A DNA stretch of 6,841 nt from Patescibacteria group bacterium (lineage in GTDB: Bacteria > Patescibacteriota > Microgenomatia > UBA1400 > MFAQ01). Numbering within the stretch: the stretch's first letter is position 1; each line of letters begins with the position of its first letter. The stretch spans positions 1 through 6,841 of the forward strand of contig JAHITH010000087.1 in assembly GCA_018817845.1 (NCBI GenBank), read 5' to 3'. Shown here one piece after another: positions 1 through 6,672 of the stretch. A program made the translations under genes and the position numbers. The notes under the pieces are model-generated. The model saw only the letters and a list, made by a program, of their open reading frames with translations, was not told where the DNA came from and made no database searches.

Positions 1-2
1 CT

Positions 3-1097
3 GGAGTTTTAAAATCAGGTTCATACATCAGTAACTTCACCAAGGGCGAAAAAGAACGTCTAGGTAGGTTGCTTCTAATGCACGCCAACAGCCGTGAAGA
101 AATTACAGAAGGCCGCGCCGGAGAAATAGTAGCCATTGTAGGCTTAAAAAACACCTCTACTGGTGACACCTTGGGTGACGCTGATCATCCTTTGATTTTA
201 GAATCAATTTCCTTTCCAGAGCCCGTTATCTCATTAGCCATTGAACCCAAAACCAAGGCAGATCAAGAAAAATTAGGACTGGCCTTAAAAAAACTTTCAG
301 AAGAAGACCCAACCTTTAAAATTAAGACCAATCATGAAACCGGCCAAACAATCATCTCCGGCATGGGCGAGCTTCATCTAGAAATTTTGGTAGAAAGATT
401 AAAAAGAGAGTTCAACGTCTTTACCAACACCGGCCAACCTCAAGTTGCTTACAGAGAAACCATTACCAAAGAGGTAAACAAGGTAGAGGGTAAATACATC
501 AAGCAATCTGGCGGTCGTGGCCAATACGGACACTGCGTCATAAACATAAGACCAAAAGAAAGAGGCACAGGATTAGTCTTCAACAACAAAATTGTTGGTG
601 GCTCCATTCCCAAAGAGTTCATTCCCTCTGTAGGCAAGGGCGTCAAAGAGGCTTGTGAAAACGGAATAATTGCCGGTTTCCCTGTGGTAGATCTAGAGGT
701 AGATTTGGTAGACGGTACCTTCCACGACGTTGACTCATCAGACATCGCTTTCAAGATAGCCGGAATTCAAGCAATTCAACAAGCAGTCAAGCTGGCGGGC
801 CCAGTAATTTTAGAACCAATCATGAAAGTAGAGGTCACCACTCCAGAAGAATACATGGGGGACATAATAGGCGACCTTTCAAGCAAGCGTGGTCAGATAT
901 CGGGCTCAACTCAAAGAGGTAATGCTCGTGTCATCACTGCCGAGGTCCCTCTTTCCGAACTTGGCTCGTATACTACTATTCTTAGATCTCTAACCGCTGG
1001 GCGTGCCGATCCCTATATTGAACCTAGTCATTACGAACAATTACCAGCAAATTTAGCAGAGAAATTAACCTCCCAACCTGGGGCTACACAAAAATAA
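3..1097 (+). CDS. fusA: Elongation factor G, C-terminal part (5' end outside the window)
   Basis: EF-G is the cytoplasmic GTPase that moves tRNAs and mRNA through the ribosome after peptide transfer and helps RRF split ribosomes. The frame is open from base 3, so 364 residues are visible of the roughly 700 usual in the family. The GTPase domain and the start of domain II lie upstream. Seen in order (visible numbering): end of domain II with [11 protein letters not shown]; domain III from about residue 75, with GMGELHLEI at 120-128; domain IV from PQVAYRE at 146, with loop GGRGQYGH at 170-177 and the tip motif HDVDSS at 241-246, whose His matches the decoding-centre histidine (E. coli His583); domain V from LEPIMKVEV at 270, with GDIIGDL. 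A TTG at 69 is only an internal Leu codon, since homology continues upstream of it. The end is slightly odd: [12 protein letters not shown] replaces the usual aromatic-rich MEF.HY segment. It stops with TAA 66 bases before tuf. Confidence 0.98.
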   Translation, partial: GVLKSGSYISNFTKGEKERLGRLLLMHANSREEITEGRAGEIVAIVGLKNTSTGDTLGDADHPLILESISFPEPVISLAIEPKTKADQEKLGLALKKLSEEDPTFKIKTNHETGQTIISGMGELHLEILVERLKREFNVFTNTGQPQVAYRETITKEVNKVEGKYIKQSGGRGQYGHCVINIRPKERGTGLVFNNKIVGGSIPKEFIPSVGKGVKEACENGIIAGFPVVDLEVDLVDGTFHDVDSSDIAFKIAGIQAIQQAVKLAGPVILEPIMKVEVTTPEEYMGDIIGDLSSKRGQISGSTQRGNARVITAEVPLSELGSYTTILRSLTAGRADPYIEPSHYEQLPANLAEKLTSQPGATQK

Positions 1098-1163
1098 CCA
1101 AATCTGTTAAAATATCGTTAGACTAATATTATTACGTCTTATTAATTATAAAAAAATAAAAAT
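1098..1163 (+). promoter_or_regulatory. AT-rich fusA-tuf spacer, possible tuf promoter
   Basis: This is the longest non-coding gap in the window (66 bases) and is strongly AT-rich. TTAAAA at 1107-1112 resembles a -35 box (4 of 6) and TATTAT at 1128-1133 a -10 box (5 of 6), but the 15-base spacing is short. Further TATAAA-like words occur at 1147-1152. AGAC at 1120-1123 can pair with GTCT at 1136-1139 around a 12-base AT loop, which is too weak for a terminator. A separate promoter for tuf would make sense, because EF-Tu is needed in great excess over EF-G. In such AT-rich DNA these matches could easily be chance. No Shine-Dalgarno sequence precedes tuf. Confidence 0.3.
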
Positions 1164-2339
1164 ATGGCTTCATATCAAAGAACAAAACCCCACGTTAACA
1201 TTGGCACCATTGGTCACGTAGACCACGGTAAAACAACTCTTACCGCTGCAATCACCACCACCTTGGCAGCCCAAGGTCTAGCTACAGCAATGGCTTTTGA
1301 TCAAATTGACTCTGCTCCAGAAGAAAAAGAACGCGGTGTTACCATTAACATCAGTCACGTTCCTTATGAAACCAAGGCTCGCCACTACGCCCACATCGAC
1401 GCTCCAGGTCATAGAGACTACATCAAAAACATGGTCACTGGTGCCGCTCAAATGGATGGTGCCATTTTAGTTATTGCCGCCACCGACGGTGTTATGCCTC
1501 AAACCAAGGAGCACGTTCTACTTGCCCGCCAAGTAAACGTACCCAAACTTGTTATTGCCCTAAACAAAGTAGACGCCGTTGACGACCCCGAACTTCTAGA
1601 CATCGTCGAAATGGAAATCAAGGAGCTTTTAGAAAAATACGAGTACTCAAAAGATACTCCCGTTATAAGAGTCTCTGCTCTTAAAGCCTTAGAGGGTGAC
1701 AAAGAAGCCCAAGAAGGCATTATGAAGTTAATGGACGCCGTTGACACCTGGATCGATACCCCAAAAAGAGAACTAGACAAGCCTTTCCTCATGCCCGTAG
1801 AAGACGTCTTTTCTATCAAGGGTCGTGGCACGGTTGTAACCGGTAGAATCGACAGAGGTGTAGTCAAAGTTGGTGAAGAAATCGAAATCGTCGGTCTAAA
1901 AGACACCAAAAAGTCAGTAGTTACCGGTGTAGAAATGTTCCACCAAACCTTAGATCAAGGTCAAGCCGGAGACAACGCCGGTATCCTTTTAAGAGGTATA
2001 GAGAAAAAAGACATAGAGCGTGGTCAGGTCTTGGCCAAAACCGGATCTATCACTCCTCACAAAAAGTTCGAGGCAGAATGCTACATCTTGTCCAAAGACG
2101 AAGGTGGCCGTCACACCCCAATTTTCTCTGGCTACAAACCTCAGTTTTTCATTAGAACCACCGACGTTACCGGTGAAGTGAAACTCGCCGAGGGAGTAGA
2201 AATGATAATGCCTGGAGACAACGCCAACGTAACTATTCAGTTAATTTCACCAGTAGCCATAGAAGTAGGCTCAAAATTCGCCATCCGTGAAGGGGGTATG
2301 ACCGTTGGAGCCGGTGTAGTTACCAAAATATCAGACTAA
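1164..2339 (+). CDS. tuf: Elongation factor Tu
   Basis: EF-Tu carries aminoacyl-tRNA to the ribosomal A site as a GTP ternary complex. The 391 residues match the usual 393-400 and the start gives the normal N-terminus ([19 protein letters not shown]). The GTPase domain shows the P-loop GHVDHGKT at 17-24, switch [18 protein letters not shown] with the Mg-binding Thr60, switch II DAPGH at 79-83 with catalytic His83, NKVD at 134-137 and SAL at 171-173. Domain 2 has GRGTVVTGR at 220-228. Domain 3 has [15 protein letters not shown] at 314-328 (tRNA contact) and REGG at 375-378. Odd points: switch II continues as HRDYIKNM where bacteria usually have HADYVKNM, the Cys of DCPGH is Ala, and REGGMTVG replaces REGGRTVG. 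It lies between fusA and rpsJ, the joined str-S10 order, 21 bases before rpsJ. The start has no Shine-Dalgarno sequence, only an A-rich leader. Confidence 0.99.
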   Translation: MASYQRTKPHVNIGTIGHVDHGKTTLTAAITTTLAAQGLATAMAFDQIDSAPEEKERGVTINISHVPYETKARHYAHIDAPGHRDYIKNMVTGAAQMDGAILVIAATDGVMPQTKEHVLLARQVNVPKLVIALNKVDAVDDPELLDIVEMEIKELLEKYEYSKDTPVIRVSALKALEGDKEAQEGIMKLMDAVDTWIDTPKRELDKPFLMPVEDVFSIKGRGTVVTGRIDRGVVKVGEEIEIVGLKDTKKSVVTGVEMFHQTLDQGQAGDNAGILLRGIEKKDIERGQVLAKTGSITPHKKFEAECYILSKDEGGRHTPIFSGYKPQFFIRTTDVTGEVKLAEGVEMIMPGDNANVTIQLISPVAIEVGSKFAIREGGMTVGAGVVTKISD

Positions 2340-2360
2340 AATTAGTAATGAGTTTGTTTT

Positions 2361-2678
2361 ATGGCAGCCACCAACCAACCAAGAATAAGAGTCAGGCTTA
2401 AATCCTTCGACCACAGAGTAATAGACGAGGCCGCCAACAAAATAATCCAAACCACCTTGGTTTCCGGAGCTCAAGTCGTTGGTCCCGTTCCGCTACCCAC
2501 TAGAAAGAAAAGTATTGTTGTCACCACCAGTCCTCACACAGACAAAGACGCCCGTGAACATTTTCAGGTATTAACCCACAAAAGATTAATAGACATAGTC
2601 TCGCCCACCAATAAAACTATAGACTCACTTCAGCACCTAGATCTGCCTGCCGGAGTTGGTATAGAAATTAAGATGTAA
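2361..2678 (+). CDS. rpsJ: Small subunit ribosomal protein S10 (uS10)
   Basis: S10 is a 30S head protein that, in characterised bacteria, also binds NusB (antitermination) and NusG (linking RNA polymerase to the ribosome). At 105 residues it has normal length (E. coli 103). Visible family motifs are [12 protein letters not shown] at 8-19, [14 protein letters not shown] at 36-49 (the 30S-inserted loop), [10 protein letters not shown] at 57-66, THKRLIDIV at 72-80 and the closing [14 protein letters not shown] is preceded by TAATGAGTTTGTTTT with no Shine-Dalgarno match. It follows tuf by 21 bases, leaving no room for the long regulatory leader that precedes S10 in E. coli, where L4 autoregulates the operon. 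That mode of control is therefore not visible here. A 26-base gap separates it from rplC. Confidence 0.98.
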   Translation: MAATNQPRIRVRLKSFDHRVIDEAANKIIQTTLVSGAQVVGPVPLPTRKKSIVVTTSPHTDKDAREHFQVLTHKRLIDIVSPTNKTIDSLQHLDLPAGVGIEIKM

Positions 2679-2700
2679 GGTGACCATCTCCACCTATAAT
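2678..2700 (+). other. Small inverted repeat plus TATAAT between rpsJ and rplC
   Basis: AGGTG at 2678-2682 pairs with CACCT at 2691-2695 (5-bp stem, 8-base loop). A competing pairing is AGATG at 2671-2675 with CATCT at 2685-2689. A perfect -10 word TATAAT lies at 2695-2700, only 4 bases before the rplC ATG, but no -35 box is found at 16-18 bases upstream. The stem also sequesters the only Shine-Dalgarno-like word nearby (AAGGTG, 2677-2682), which is too far from ATG to act in initiation. It could be a small mRNA structure or chance, and there is no T-run, so it is not an intrinsic terminator. Confidence 0.2.
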
Positions 2701-2704
2701 AAAC

Positions 2705-3304
2705 ATGATAAAACAGATATACGCTACCAAACTTTCAATGTCTCAAGTCTTTTTAGAAGGCAAGAGAATTCCTGTAACTCTTCTTAAAGTCCCCACACAT
2801 ACAGTCCTCGGTCAGCGCACCCAAGAAAAAAACGGTTATATATCTACCATTGTTGGCATAGGTAAGACCAAAAAACCAGCCAATAAACCTTTAGCTGGTT
2901 TACTTAAAAAAAACGCCATTAAGACTACCCCCAAATTCATTAAAGAAATCAAAGCAGATCAGTTTGACCTAGAAAAAATTCTAGTACCGGGCTCAACCAT
3001 AAGCGTTACCGGCACCTCTAAGGGTAAGGGTTTCACCGGTACCATTAAACGTTGGAACTTTGCAGCTGGTCCCAGGACCCACGGTCAGTCAGACAGAAGA
3101 AGAGCCCCAGGATCAATCGGCAGGGGCACAACTCCAGGCAGGGTTTTGCCAGGTAAAAAAATGGCTGGTAGGCACGGAGGTCAATCCATAAACCTAACTA
3201 ACCTAAAAATAGTATCGTTCAACAAAGAATCTGGTGATCTATCCATTTCGGGCTTAATCCCAGGAGCCAGAAACAGTCAAGTAAGAATAACCATCACAAA
3301 ATGA
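2705..3304 (+). CDS. rplC: Large subunit ribosomal protein L3 (uL3)
   Basis: L3 is a primary 23S rRNA-binding protein that starts 50S assembly and sends a long finger toward the peptidyl transferase centre. The 199 residues compare with 209 in E. coli. Seen: the N-terminal strand with SMSQVF at 11-16 (usual GMTQIF), IPVTLLKV at 22-29, VTGTSKGKGFTGTIKRWNF at 101-119, the finger THGQSDRRRAPGSIGRGTTPGRV at 125-147 (given in full only as landmarks: THG, APGSIG, TPGRV) and KKMAGRHGG at 151-159. The residue matching E. coli Gln150, the target of the PrmB methyltransferase, is Thr142 here, so that modification cannot occur. The finger is richer in Arg (131-133, 140, 146) than in E. coli. The stop TGA overlaps the rplD ATG as ATGA, giving translational coupling. 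Confidence 0.98.
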   Translation: MIKQIYATKLSMSQVFLEGKRIPVTLLKVPTHTVLGQRTQEKNGYISTIVGIGKTKKPANKPLAGLLKKNAIKTTPKFIKEIKADQFDLEKILVPGSTISVTGTSKGKGFTGTIKRWNFAAGPRTHGQSDRRRAPGSIGRGTTPGRVLPGKKMAGRHGGQSINLTNLKIVSFNKESGDLSISGLIPGARNSQVRITITK

Positions 3305-3882
3305 CCACCACACCAGACTTTTCCATGTTCAAAATAAAAGTACCAGAAAGCCTGCTGGCTCAAGCAATTTATGTTTACCAGTCTAACTCCCACCAAGACA
3401 CCTCTAAAGTCAAAACCAGGGGAGAAATAGTAGCTTCCAAAAGAAAAATCTACAAACAAAAAGGAACCGGCAGAGCCAGACACGGCGCCCTTTCCGCCCC
3501 TATATTCGTTGGTGGCGGTATAGCCCATGGTCCTACAGGGCTAAGACCAAAGAGAAAGAAACTAAACTCAAAAATGAAAAACAAAGCCTTGGTTGGCGCT
3601 CTTTCCATTCACAATAAAAACAAAGCCCTGGGCTTATTTACTCCCCCCACCGGAAAAATAATCAAAACCAAGGATGTAATCAAAAAAATTCCAAGCCAAC
3701 CATTCACCCTAGTCCAACACCAAGCTTCTCCAGCCATCTTAAAAGCTTTTTCAAATTTAAAACAAGTCAAAATTATCCCGGTAGACCAGTTAAATGCTTA
3801 CCACGTTTTACAAGCAAGAAAACTTCTTTTTACTCCCAAGGCTCTAGAGTTTATTAAAACCAAACTAAATTCATACCTATGA
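3301..3882 (+). CDS. rplD: Large subunit ribosomal protein L4 (uL4)
   Basis: L4 binds 23S rRNA domain I early in assembly, and its long loop lines the exit-tunnel constriction opposite L22. The 193 residues compare with 201 in E. coli. The conserved tunnel loop is clear: KTRGEI at 38-43 and KQKGTGRARHG at 52-62, then a Gly-rich turn (GGGIAHGP) leading to LNSKMKNKALVGAL. The C-terminal half is the usual alpha/beta domain that ends QARKLLFTPKALEFIKTKL. The loop motif sits 9 residues nearer the N-terminus than in E. coli, so the first strand is abbreviated. The start is fixed by the ATGA overlap with rplC, and another ATGA joins it to rplW, so these three genes look translationally coupled. No Shine-Dalgarno sequence is visible. 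In E. coli L4 represses its own operon, but no target leader is seen here. Confidence 0.97.
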   Translation: MTTTPDFSMFKIKVPESLLAQAIYVYQSNSHQDTSKVKTRGEIVASKRKIYKQKGTGRARHGALSAPIFVGGGIAHGPTGLRPKRKKLNSKMKNKALVGALSIHNKNKALGLFTPPTGKIIKTKDVIKKIPSQPFTLVQHQASPAILKAFSNLKQVKIIPVDQLNAYHVLQARKLLFTPKALEFIKTKLNSYL

Positions 3883-4175
3883 AAAACCTACAAGTTATAA
3901 TTTCTCCAGTTGTGTCAGAAAAAAGCTTGCAAGAAACAGTCTTTAACCGCTACACCTTTAAAGTAAACCCTAAAGCAAACAAGCATCAAATCAAACAAGC
4001 CGTAGAAGAAATATTTTCTGTAGACGTCGTTAAGATAAGAACCGTTAAATCTAAACCCATGGTTAAAAAATCACGAAAAACTAAGAAAACCATCAAAATA
4101 AAAGCCACTAAAAAAGCCATGGTCCAGTTAAAACCAAAGCAAAAAATAGACCTATTCGACGTATCAACCAAGTAA
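3879..4175 (+). CDS. rplW: Large subunit ribosomal protein L23 (uL23)
   Basis: L23 sits beside the exit of the peptide tunnel and is the docking site for trigger factor and the signal recognition particle. The 98 residues match the family (E. coli 100). Recognisable parts are the opening ISPVVSEKS at 8-16 (usual P.VSEK), whose Glu14 corresponds to the chaperone-contact Glu18 of E. coli, RYTFKVNPKANKHQIKQAVE, and IFSVDVVKIRTV. The central extension that normally reads like GRR.DWKKAIVTL is here very Lys-rich (about 62-86) and ends TKKAMVQL. The ATG overlaps the rplD stop as ATGA. The gap to rplB is 4 bases. Low similarity of the basic loop does not affect the identification, which context also supports. 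Confidence 0.97.
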   Translation: MKNLQVIISPVVSEKSLQETVFNRYTFKVNPKANKHQIKQAVEEIFSVDVVKIRTVKSKPMVKKSRKTKKTIKIKATKKAMVQLKPKQKIDLFDVSTK

Positions 4176-4179
4176 TCTT

Positions 4180-4947
4180 ATGAAAATCAAAAAAAGCAAA
4201 AAACTTTTAAAACTAAATCCTAAGAACTCAGGTAGGAATAATTCTGGTAAAATAACCGTTCGTCATCAAGGCGGTCGTCAAAAACGCTTTTTAAGAGCAA
4301 TCGACTGGAAAAGAAATCAACTAGACATTCCAGCCAAGGTAGCTTCTATAGAGTACGACCCAAACCGCACCGCCAATATTGCACTTTTATTCTATGCCAA
4401 CGGCCTAAAGAACTACATTCTTGCACCCAAAAATCTAAAGGTAGGTGACACCATTATCTCAAGCCAGTCGACAGACATAAATCCGGGCAACAGCTGTCAC
4501 TTAATCAACATCCCCGTGGGCACACCAATTCATAATCTAGAAATTATGCCTGGTAAGGGTGCTCAAATGGTTCGATCTGCTGGCAATCACGCCCAAGTCC
4601 AGTCTAAAGAAGAAGATAAAATTTTAGTCAAACTCCCCTCGGGTGAGATAAGAGCCTTCAAGCCAAACTGTAGGGTCACCATTGGTAGCTTAAGTAATCC
4701 AGAGCACAAACACAGAAAACTAGGCAAGGCTGGTACCAAAAGACTTATGGGTATAAGGCCAACCGTCAGAGGTGTGGCCCAACACCCTGGATCTCACCCT
4801 CATGGTGGCGGAGAAGGCAGGTCAGGCATAGGTATGTCGTCTCCCAAGAGTCCCTGGGGCAAAAAGACACTAGGTAAAAAAACCAGACGAAAAAAGAAAT
4901 ACTCAAATAAATTAATAATCAAATCAAGACACCAAAAACGTCGCTAA
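4180..4947 (+). CDS. rplB: Large subunit ribosomal protein L2 (uL2), shortened N-terminus
   Basis: L2 is a highly conserved 23S rRNA-binding protein needed for subunit association, tRNA binding and peptidyl transferase assembly. The body is canonical: [16 protein letters not shown] at 17-32, [14 protein letters not shown] at 50-63, [13 protein letters not shown] at 78-90, [12 protein letters not shown] at 110-121, [12 protein letters not shown] at 124-135, [19 protein letters not shown] at 182-200, HPHGGGEG at 206-213 and the basic tail [16 protein letters not shown]. At 255 residues it is short (E. coli 273). GRNN lies at 18-21 instead of 42-45, so about 24 N-terminal residues, including the conserved KPTSPGRR motif, are absent. 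An in-frame TAG at 4147 rules out a longer start. His206 matches E. coli His229, but the usual MNPVD before it reads QHPGS. It starts 4 bases after rplW and lies 11 bases before rpsS, with no Shine-Dalgarno sequence. Confidence 0.98.
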   Translation: MKIKKSKKLLKLNPKNSGRNNSGKITVRHQGGRQKRFLRAIDWKRNQLDIPAKVASIEYDPNRTANIALLFYANGLKNYILAPKNLKVGDTIISSQSTDINPGNSCHLINIPVGTPIHNLEIMPGKGAQMVRSAGNHAQVQSKEEDKILVKLPSGEIRAFKPNCRVTIGSLSNPEHKHRKLGKAGTKRLMGIRPTVRGVAQHPGSHPHGGGEGRSGIGMSSPKSPWGKKTLGKKTRRKKKYSNKLIIKSRHQKRR

Positions 4948-4958
4948 AAACAAAAACC

Positions 4959-5243
4959 ATGGCAAGAAGCAGTAAAAAGGGACCATACGTAGATGAAAAA
5001 CTAGCCAAGAAAGTAGCTAAAATGACTTCTTCTGGCAAAAAAGAGCCCATCAAAACCTGGGCCAGACAAAGCCAGATTCCTCCAGAATTTGTTGGCTTCA
5101 CTTTTTTAGTTCACAACGGCAAAATGTTTCCAGAAGTTTTTGTTTCAGAAAACATGGTAGGCCGCCGATTGGGCGAATTCTCCCCAACCAGAACATTTAG
5201 GGGCCACGGTCGTATGACCAAAAGAGTAATGACCAAAACATAA
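4959..5243 (+). CDS. rpsS: Small subunit ribosomal protein S19 (uS19)
   Basis: S19 lies at the top of the 30S head, forms a complex with S13, and contributes to the subunit bridge and contacts with A-site tRNA. The 94 residues match the family (E. coli 92). Motifs: [15 protein letters not shown] at 1-15, [18 protein letters not shown] at 29-46, VHNGKMF at 51-57, [20 protein letters not shown] at 64-83. The usual His in GHKLGEF is Arg69, and the His often found in FVGHTF is Phe47. The start is preceded by AAAACAAAAACC with no Shine-Dalgarno sequence, and ATGG follows. One base separates its TAA from the rplV ATG. Confidence 0.98.
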   Translation: MARSSKKGPYVDEKLAKKVAKMTSSGKKEPIKTWARQSQIPPEFVGFTFLVHNGKMFPEVFVSENMVGRRLGEFSPTRTFRGHGRMTKRVMTKT

Positions 5244-5244
5244 A

Positions 5245-5604
5245 ATGAAAACAGACAAGACATTAACCACCATTATTGCCAAAGCTAGCCATGCCCCCGC
5301 CACTCCTAGAAAAGCCAATTTAATTCTAGAAAGCCTTATTGGCCAAAATCCTCAAGACGCCATAAACGAACTCCAGTTGCTCAGCAAAAGAGCCGCTCAG
5401 CCAATCATCAAACTACTAAAGCAGGCCCTAGGTAACGCCGCCGACCAACACAAATTAACCTCAGAAGATCTAGTTATTGAAAAAGCCTTTGCCACCAAGG
5501 GTAGAGTTCTAAAATTTGTTCGTTTCGCCGGTCGTGGCAAGGTCAAACCCTATCAAAAAATAGCCTCCCACCTAACCATAATATTAAAAGTAAATAAGAA
5601 ATAA
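5245..5604 (+). CDS. rplV: Large subunit ribosomal protein L22 (uL22)
   Basis: L22 contacts all 23S rRNA domains, and its beta-hairpin, together with L4, forms the narrowest part of the exit tunnel (site of macrolide-resistance changes and of stalling-peptide sensing). The 119 residues compare with 110 in E. coli; the extra length is at both ends. Seen: ATPRKANLILESLIGQ at 19-34 (the usual SPRKARLVADLIRG), SKRAAQPIIKLLKQALGNAADQHKL at 47-71 (core helices), the hairpin from about 86 to 107, and SHLTIIL at 108-114. The hairpin aligns without gaps to E. coli, but its tip reads GRVLKFVRFAGRGK: Lys90 is kept while the position of E. coli Arg84 is Phe91. It lies 1 base after rpsS and 2 bases before rpsC. 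Confidence 0.97.
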   Translation: MKTDKTLTTIIAKASHAPATPRKANLILESLIGQNPQDAINELQLLSKRAAQPIIKLLKQALGNAADQHKLTSEDLVIEKAFATKGRVLKFVRFAGRGKVKPYQKIASHLTIILKVNKK

Positions 5605-5606
5605 CC

Positions 5607-6266
5607 ATGGGACAAAAAGTACACCCCACCGCTTTTCGATTAGGAAAAATCTTCAAAACCAAGTCAACTTGGTATGCTGACGCAAAATCTTACCCAAAAC
5701 AGTTGCTAGAAGACAATAAAATCAGAAGATTCCTAGAAAATAGACTAAATCTTGCCGGTCTAACCCACACCGAAATCAAACGTTCAATTAACACCGTAGA
5801 CATTCATGTTTTTGTTTCTCGTCCTGGTGTAGTCATTGGCAGGGGCGGTTCGGGTCTAGACATCCTTAAAAAAGAATTAAACAAACTAGTACTAGGCACA
5901 GAAACCCCACCCAAGAATCATCCAATAAAAATAAACATCCATCCAGAAGAAGTCCAAAACCCAGATGTATCCTCCGCCTTAGTTCTAGACAGGTTAATTA
6001 GTCAAATAGAGCGTCGTTATCCACACAGAAGAGCCGTCAGTCAGGCCATAGAAAAAGCCATGAGCGCCGGAGCCAAGGGAATAAAGGTCACCTTTTCAGG
6101 CAGAATCAACGGCGCTGATATCGCCAGAACCGAAACCTACAAACAAGGCAGAGTTCCTACCCAGACAATTAGAGCCAACATCGATTATTCAGAAAAACCC
6201 GCCCTTACCCGTTCGGGTTATGTAGGCATAAAGGTCTGGGTATATACAGGAGATGTAGTTAAATAA
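5607..6266 (+). CDS. rpsC: Small subunit ribosomal protein S3 (uS3)
   Basis: S3 forms part of the mRNA entry channel and, with S4 and S5, gives the ribosome its mRNA helicase activity. The 219 residues compare with 233 in E. coli, the difference being mostly in the C-terminal tail. Seen: MGQKVHPTAFRLG at 1-13 (invariant start, which fixes the ATG), a type II KH domain with VVIGRGGSG at 75-83 (GxxG loop 78-81), HRRAVSQAIEKAM at 140-152, GAKGIKVTFSGRINGADIARTE at 155-176, GRVPTQTIRANIDY at 181-194 and the ending GYVGIKVWVYTGD. Of the three helicase residues known in E. coli (Arg131, Arg132, Lys135), the two Arg are present as 141-142 but the Lys is Ser145. The start context AATAACCATGG resembles that of rpsS and has no Shine-Dalgarno sequence. 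Confidence 0.98.
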   Translation: MGQKVHPTAFRLGKIFKTKSTWYADAKSYPKQLLEDNKIRRFLENRLNLAGLTHTEIKRSINTVDIHVFVSRPGVVIGRGGSGLDILKKELNKLVLGTETPPKNHPIKINIHPEEVQNPDVSSALVLDRLISQIERRYPHRRAVSQAIEKAMSAGAKGIKVTFSGRINGADIARTETYKQGRVPTQTIRANIDYSEKPALTRSGYVGIKVWVYTGDVVK

Positions 6267-6267
6267 A

Positions 6268-6672
6268 ATGTTACAACCAAAAAGAAGCAAATACCGCAAA
6301 GAATTCAGAGGCTCCATGAAAGGTATGTCTGGTCGTGGAAACGAATTAGCTTTTGGCGAGTACGGCATCAAGGCTGTTTCTGGTGGTTGGCTTTCTTCCG
6401 AAGAAATCGAGTCCGGAAGAAGAACCATTACCCACCACACCAAACGTCTTGGAAAACTATATCTTAGGGTTTTTCCTCATAAACCATACACTTGCAAAAG
6501 TGCTGGTTCCAGAATGGGTTCCGGTAAGGCAGACATCAAAGGTTACGTAGCCGTGGTCAGACCTGGTAGAATACTCTTTGAACTATCCGGTGTGCCAGAA
6601 TCGGTCGCCAAAGAAGCCTTTAGGCTAGCCGGCCACAAAATATCACTAAAAACTAAATTTATAACTAAATAA
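6268..6672 (+). CDS. rplP: Large subunit ribosomal protein L16 (uL16)
   Basis: L16 is a late-assembling 50S protein near the A-site tRNA elbow and peptidyl transferase centre. The 134 residues match E. coli (136). Seen: MLQPKRSKYRKEFRG at 1-15, LAFGEYGIKAV at 27-37, IESGRRTITHHTKR at 47-60, LYLRVFPHKP at 64-73 (usual FPDKP), SRMGSGKADIKGYVAVV at 81-97, PGRILFELSGV, and KISLKTKFITK at the end. Arg82 matches E. coli Arg81, which is hydroxylated by RoxA (YcfD) there; the following MGKGKG is MGSGKA. AGGAG at 6248-6252 lies 15 bases before ATG, beyond the normal Shine-Dalgarno distance. One base separates it from rpsC, and its TAA shares one base with the rpmC ATG (TAATG). Confidence 0.98.
   Translation: MLQPKRSKYRKEFRGSMKGMSGRGNELAFGEYGIKAVSGGWLSSEEIESGRRTITHHTKRLGKLYLRVFPHKPYTCKSAGSRMGSGKADIKGYVAVVRPGRILFELSGVPESVAKEAFRLAGHKISLKTKFITK

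Noticed and set aside
69..71. TTG as a possible start of a short EF-G-like gene
   Set aside because: EF-G domain II homology continues upstream in the same frame to base 3, so the gene is simply cut by the window edge.
449..754. Antisense open frame opposite fusA
   Set aside because: It lies entirely within a strongly conserved gene and its translation shows no family motif; it is a shadow frame. The same holds for antisense frames at 1499-1909, 3277-3528, 3986-4171, 4919-5101 and 6189-6443.
1120..1139. AGAC/GTCT inverted repeat as a terminator after fusA
   Set aside because: The stem is only 4 bp with a 12-base AT loop, and no T-run follows at the right place; too weak for an intrinsic terminator.
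2366..2380. CCACCAACCAACC repeat near the start of rpsJ
   Set aside because: It is a short coincidence of Ala-Thr-Asn-Gln-Pro codons within the S10 N-terminus, with no repeated unit beyond that.
3128..3130. Loss of the PrmB methylation glutamine in L3 (Thr142) as a finding
   Set aside because: Gln at this position is, as far as I know, not universal outside proteobacteria, so its absence is not surprising.
6248..6252. AGGAG as a ribosome binding site for rplP
   Set aside because: It lies 15 bases from the ATG and inside the rpsC reading frame; the spacing is too long for a normal Shine-Dalgarno site.
6353..6550. Sense-strand open frame inside rplP in another frame
   Set aside because: It is fully contained in rplP, which has clear L16 homology throughout, and has no recognisable domain.
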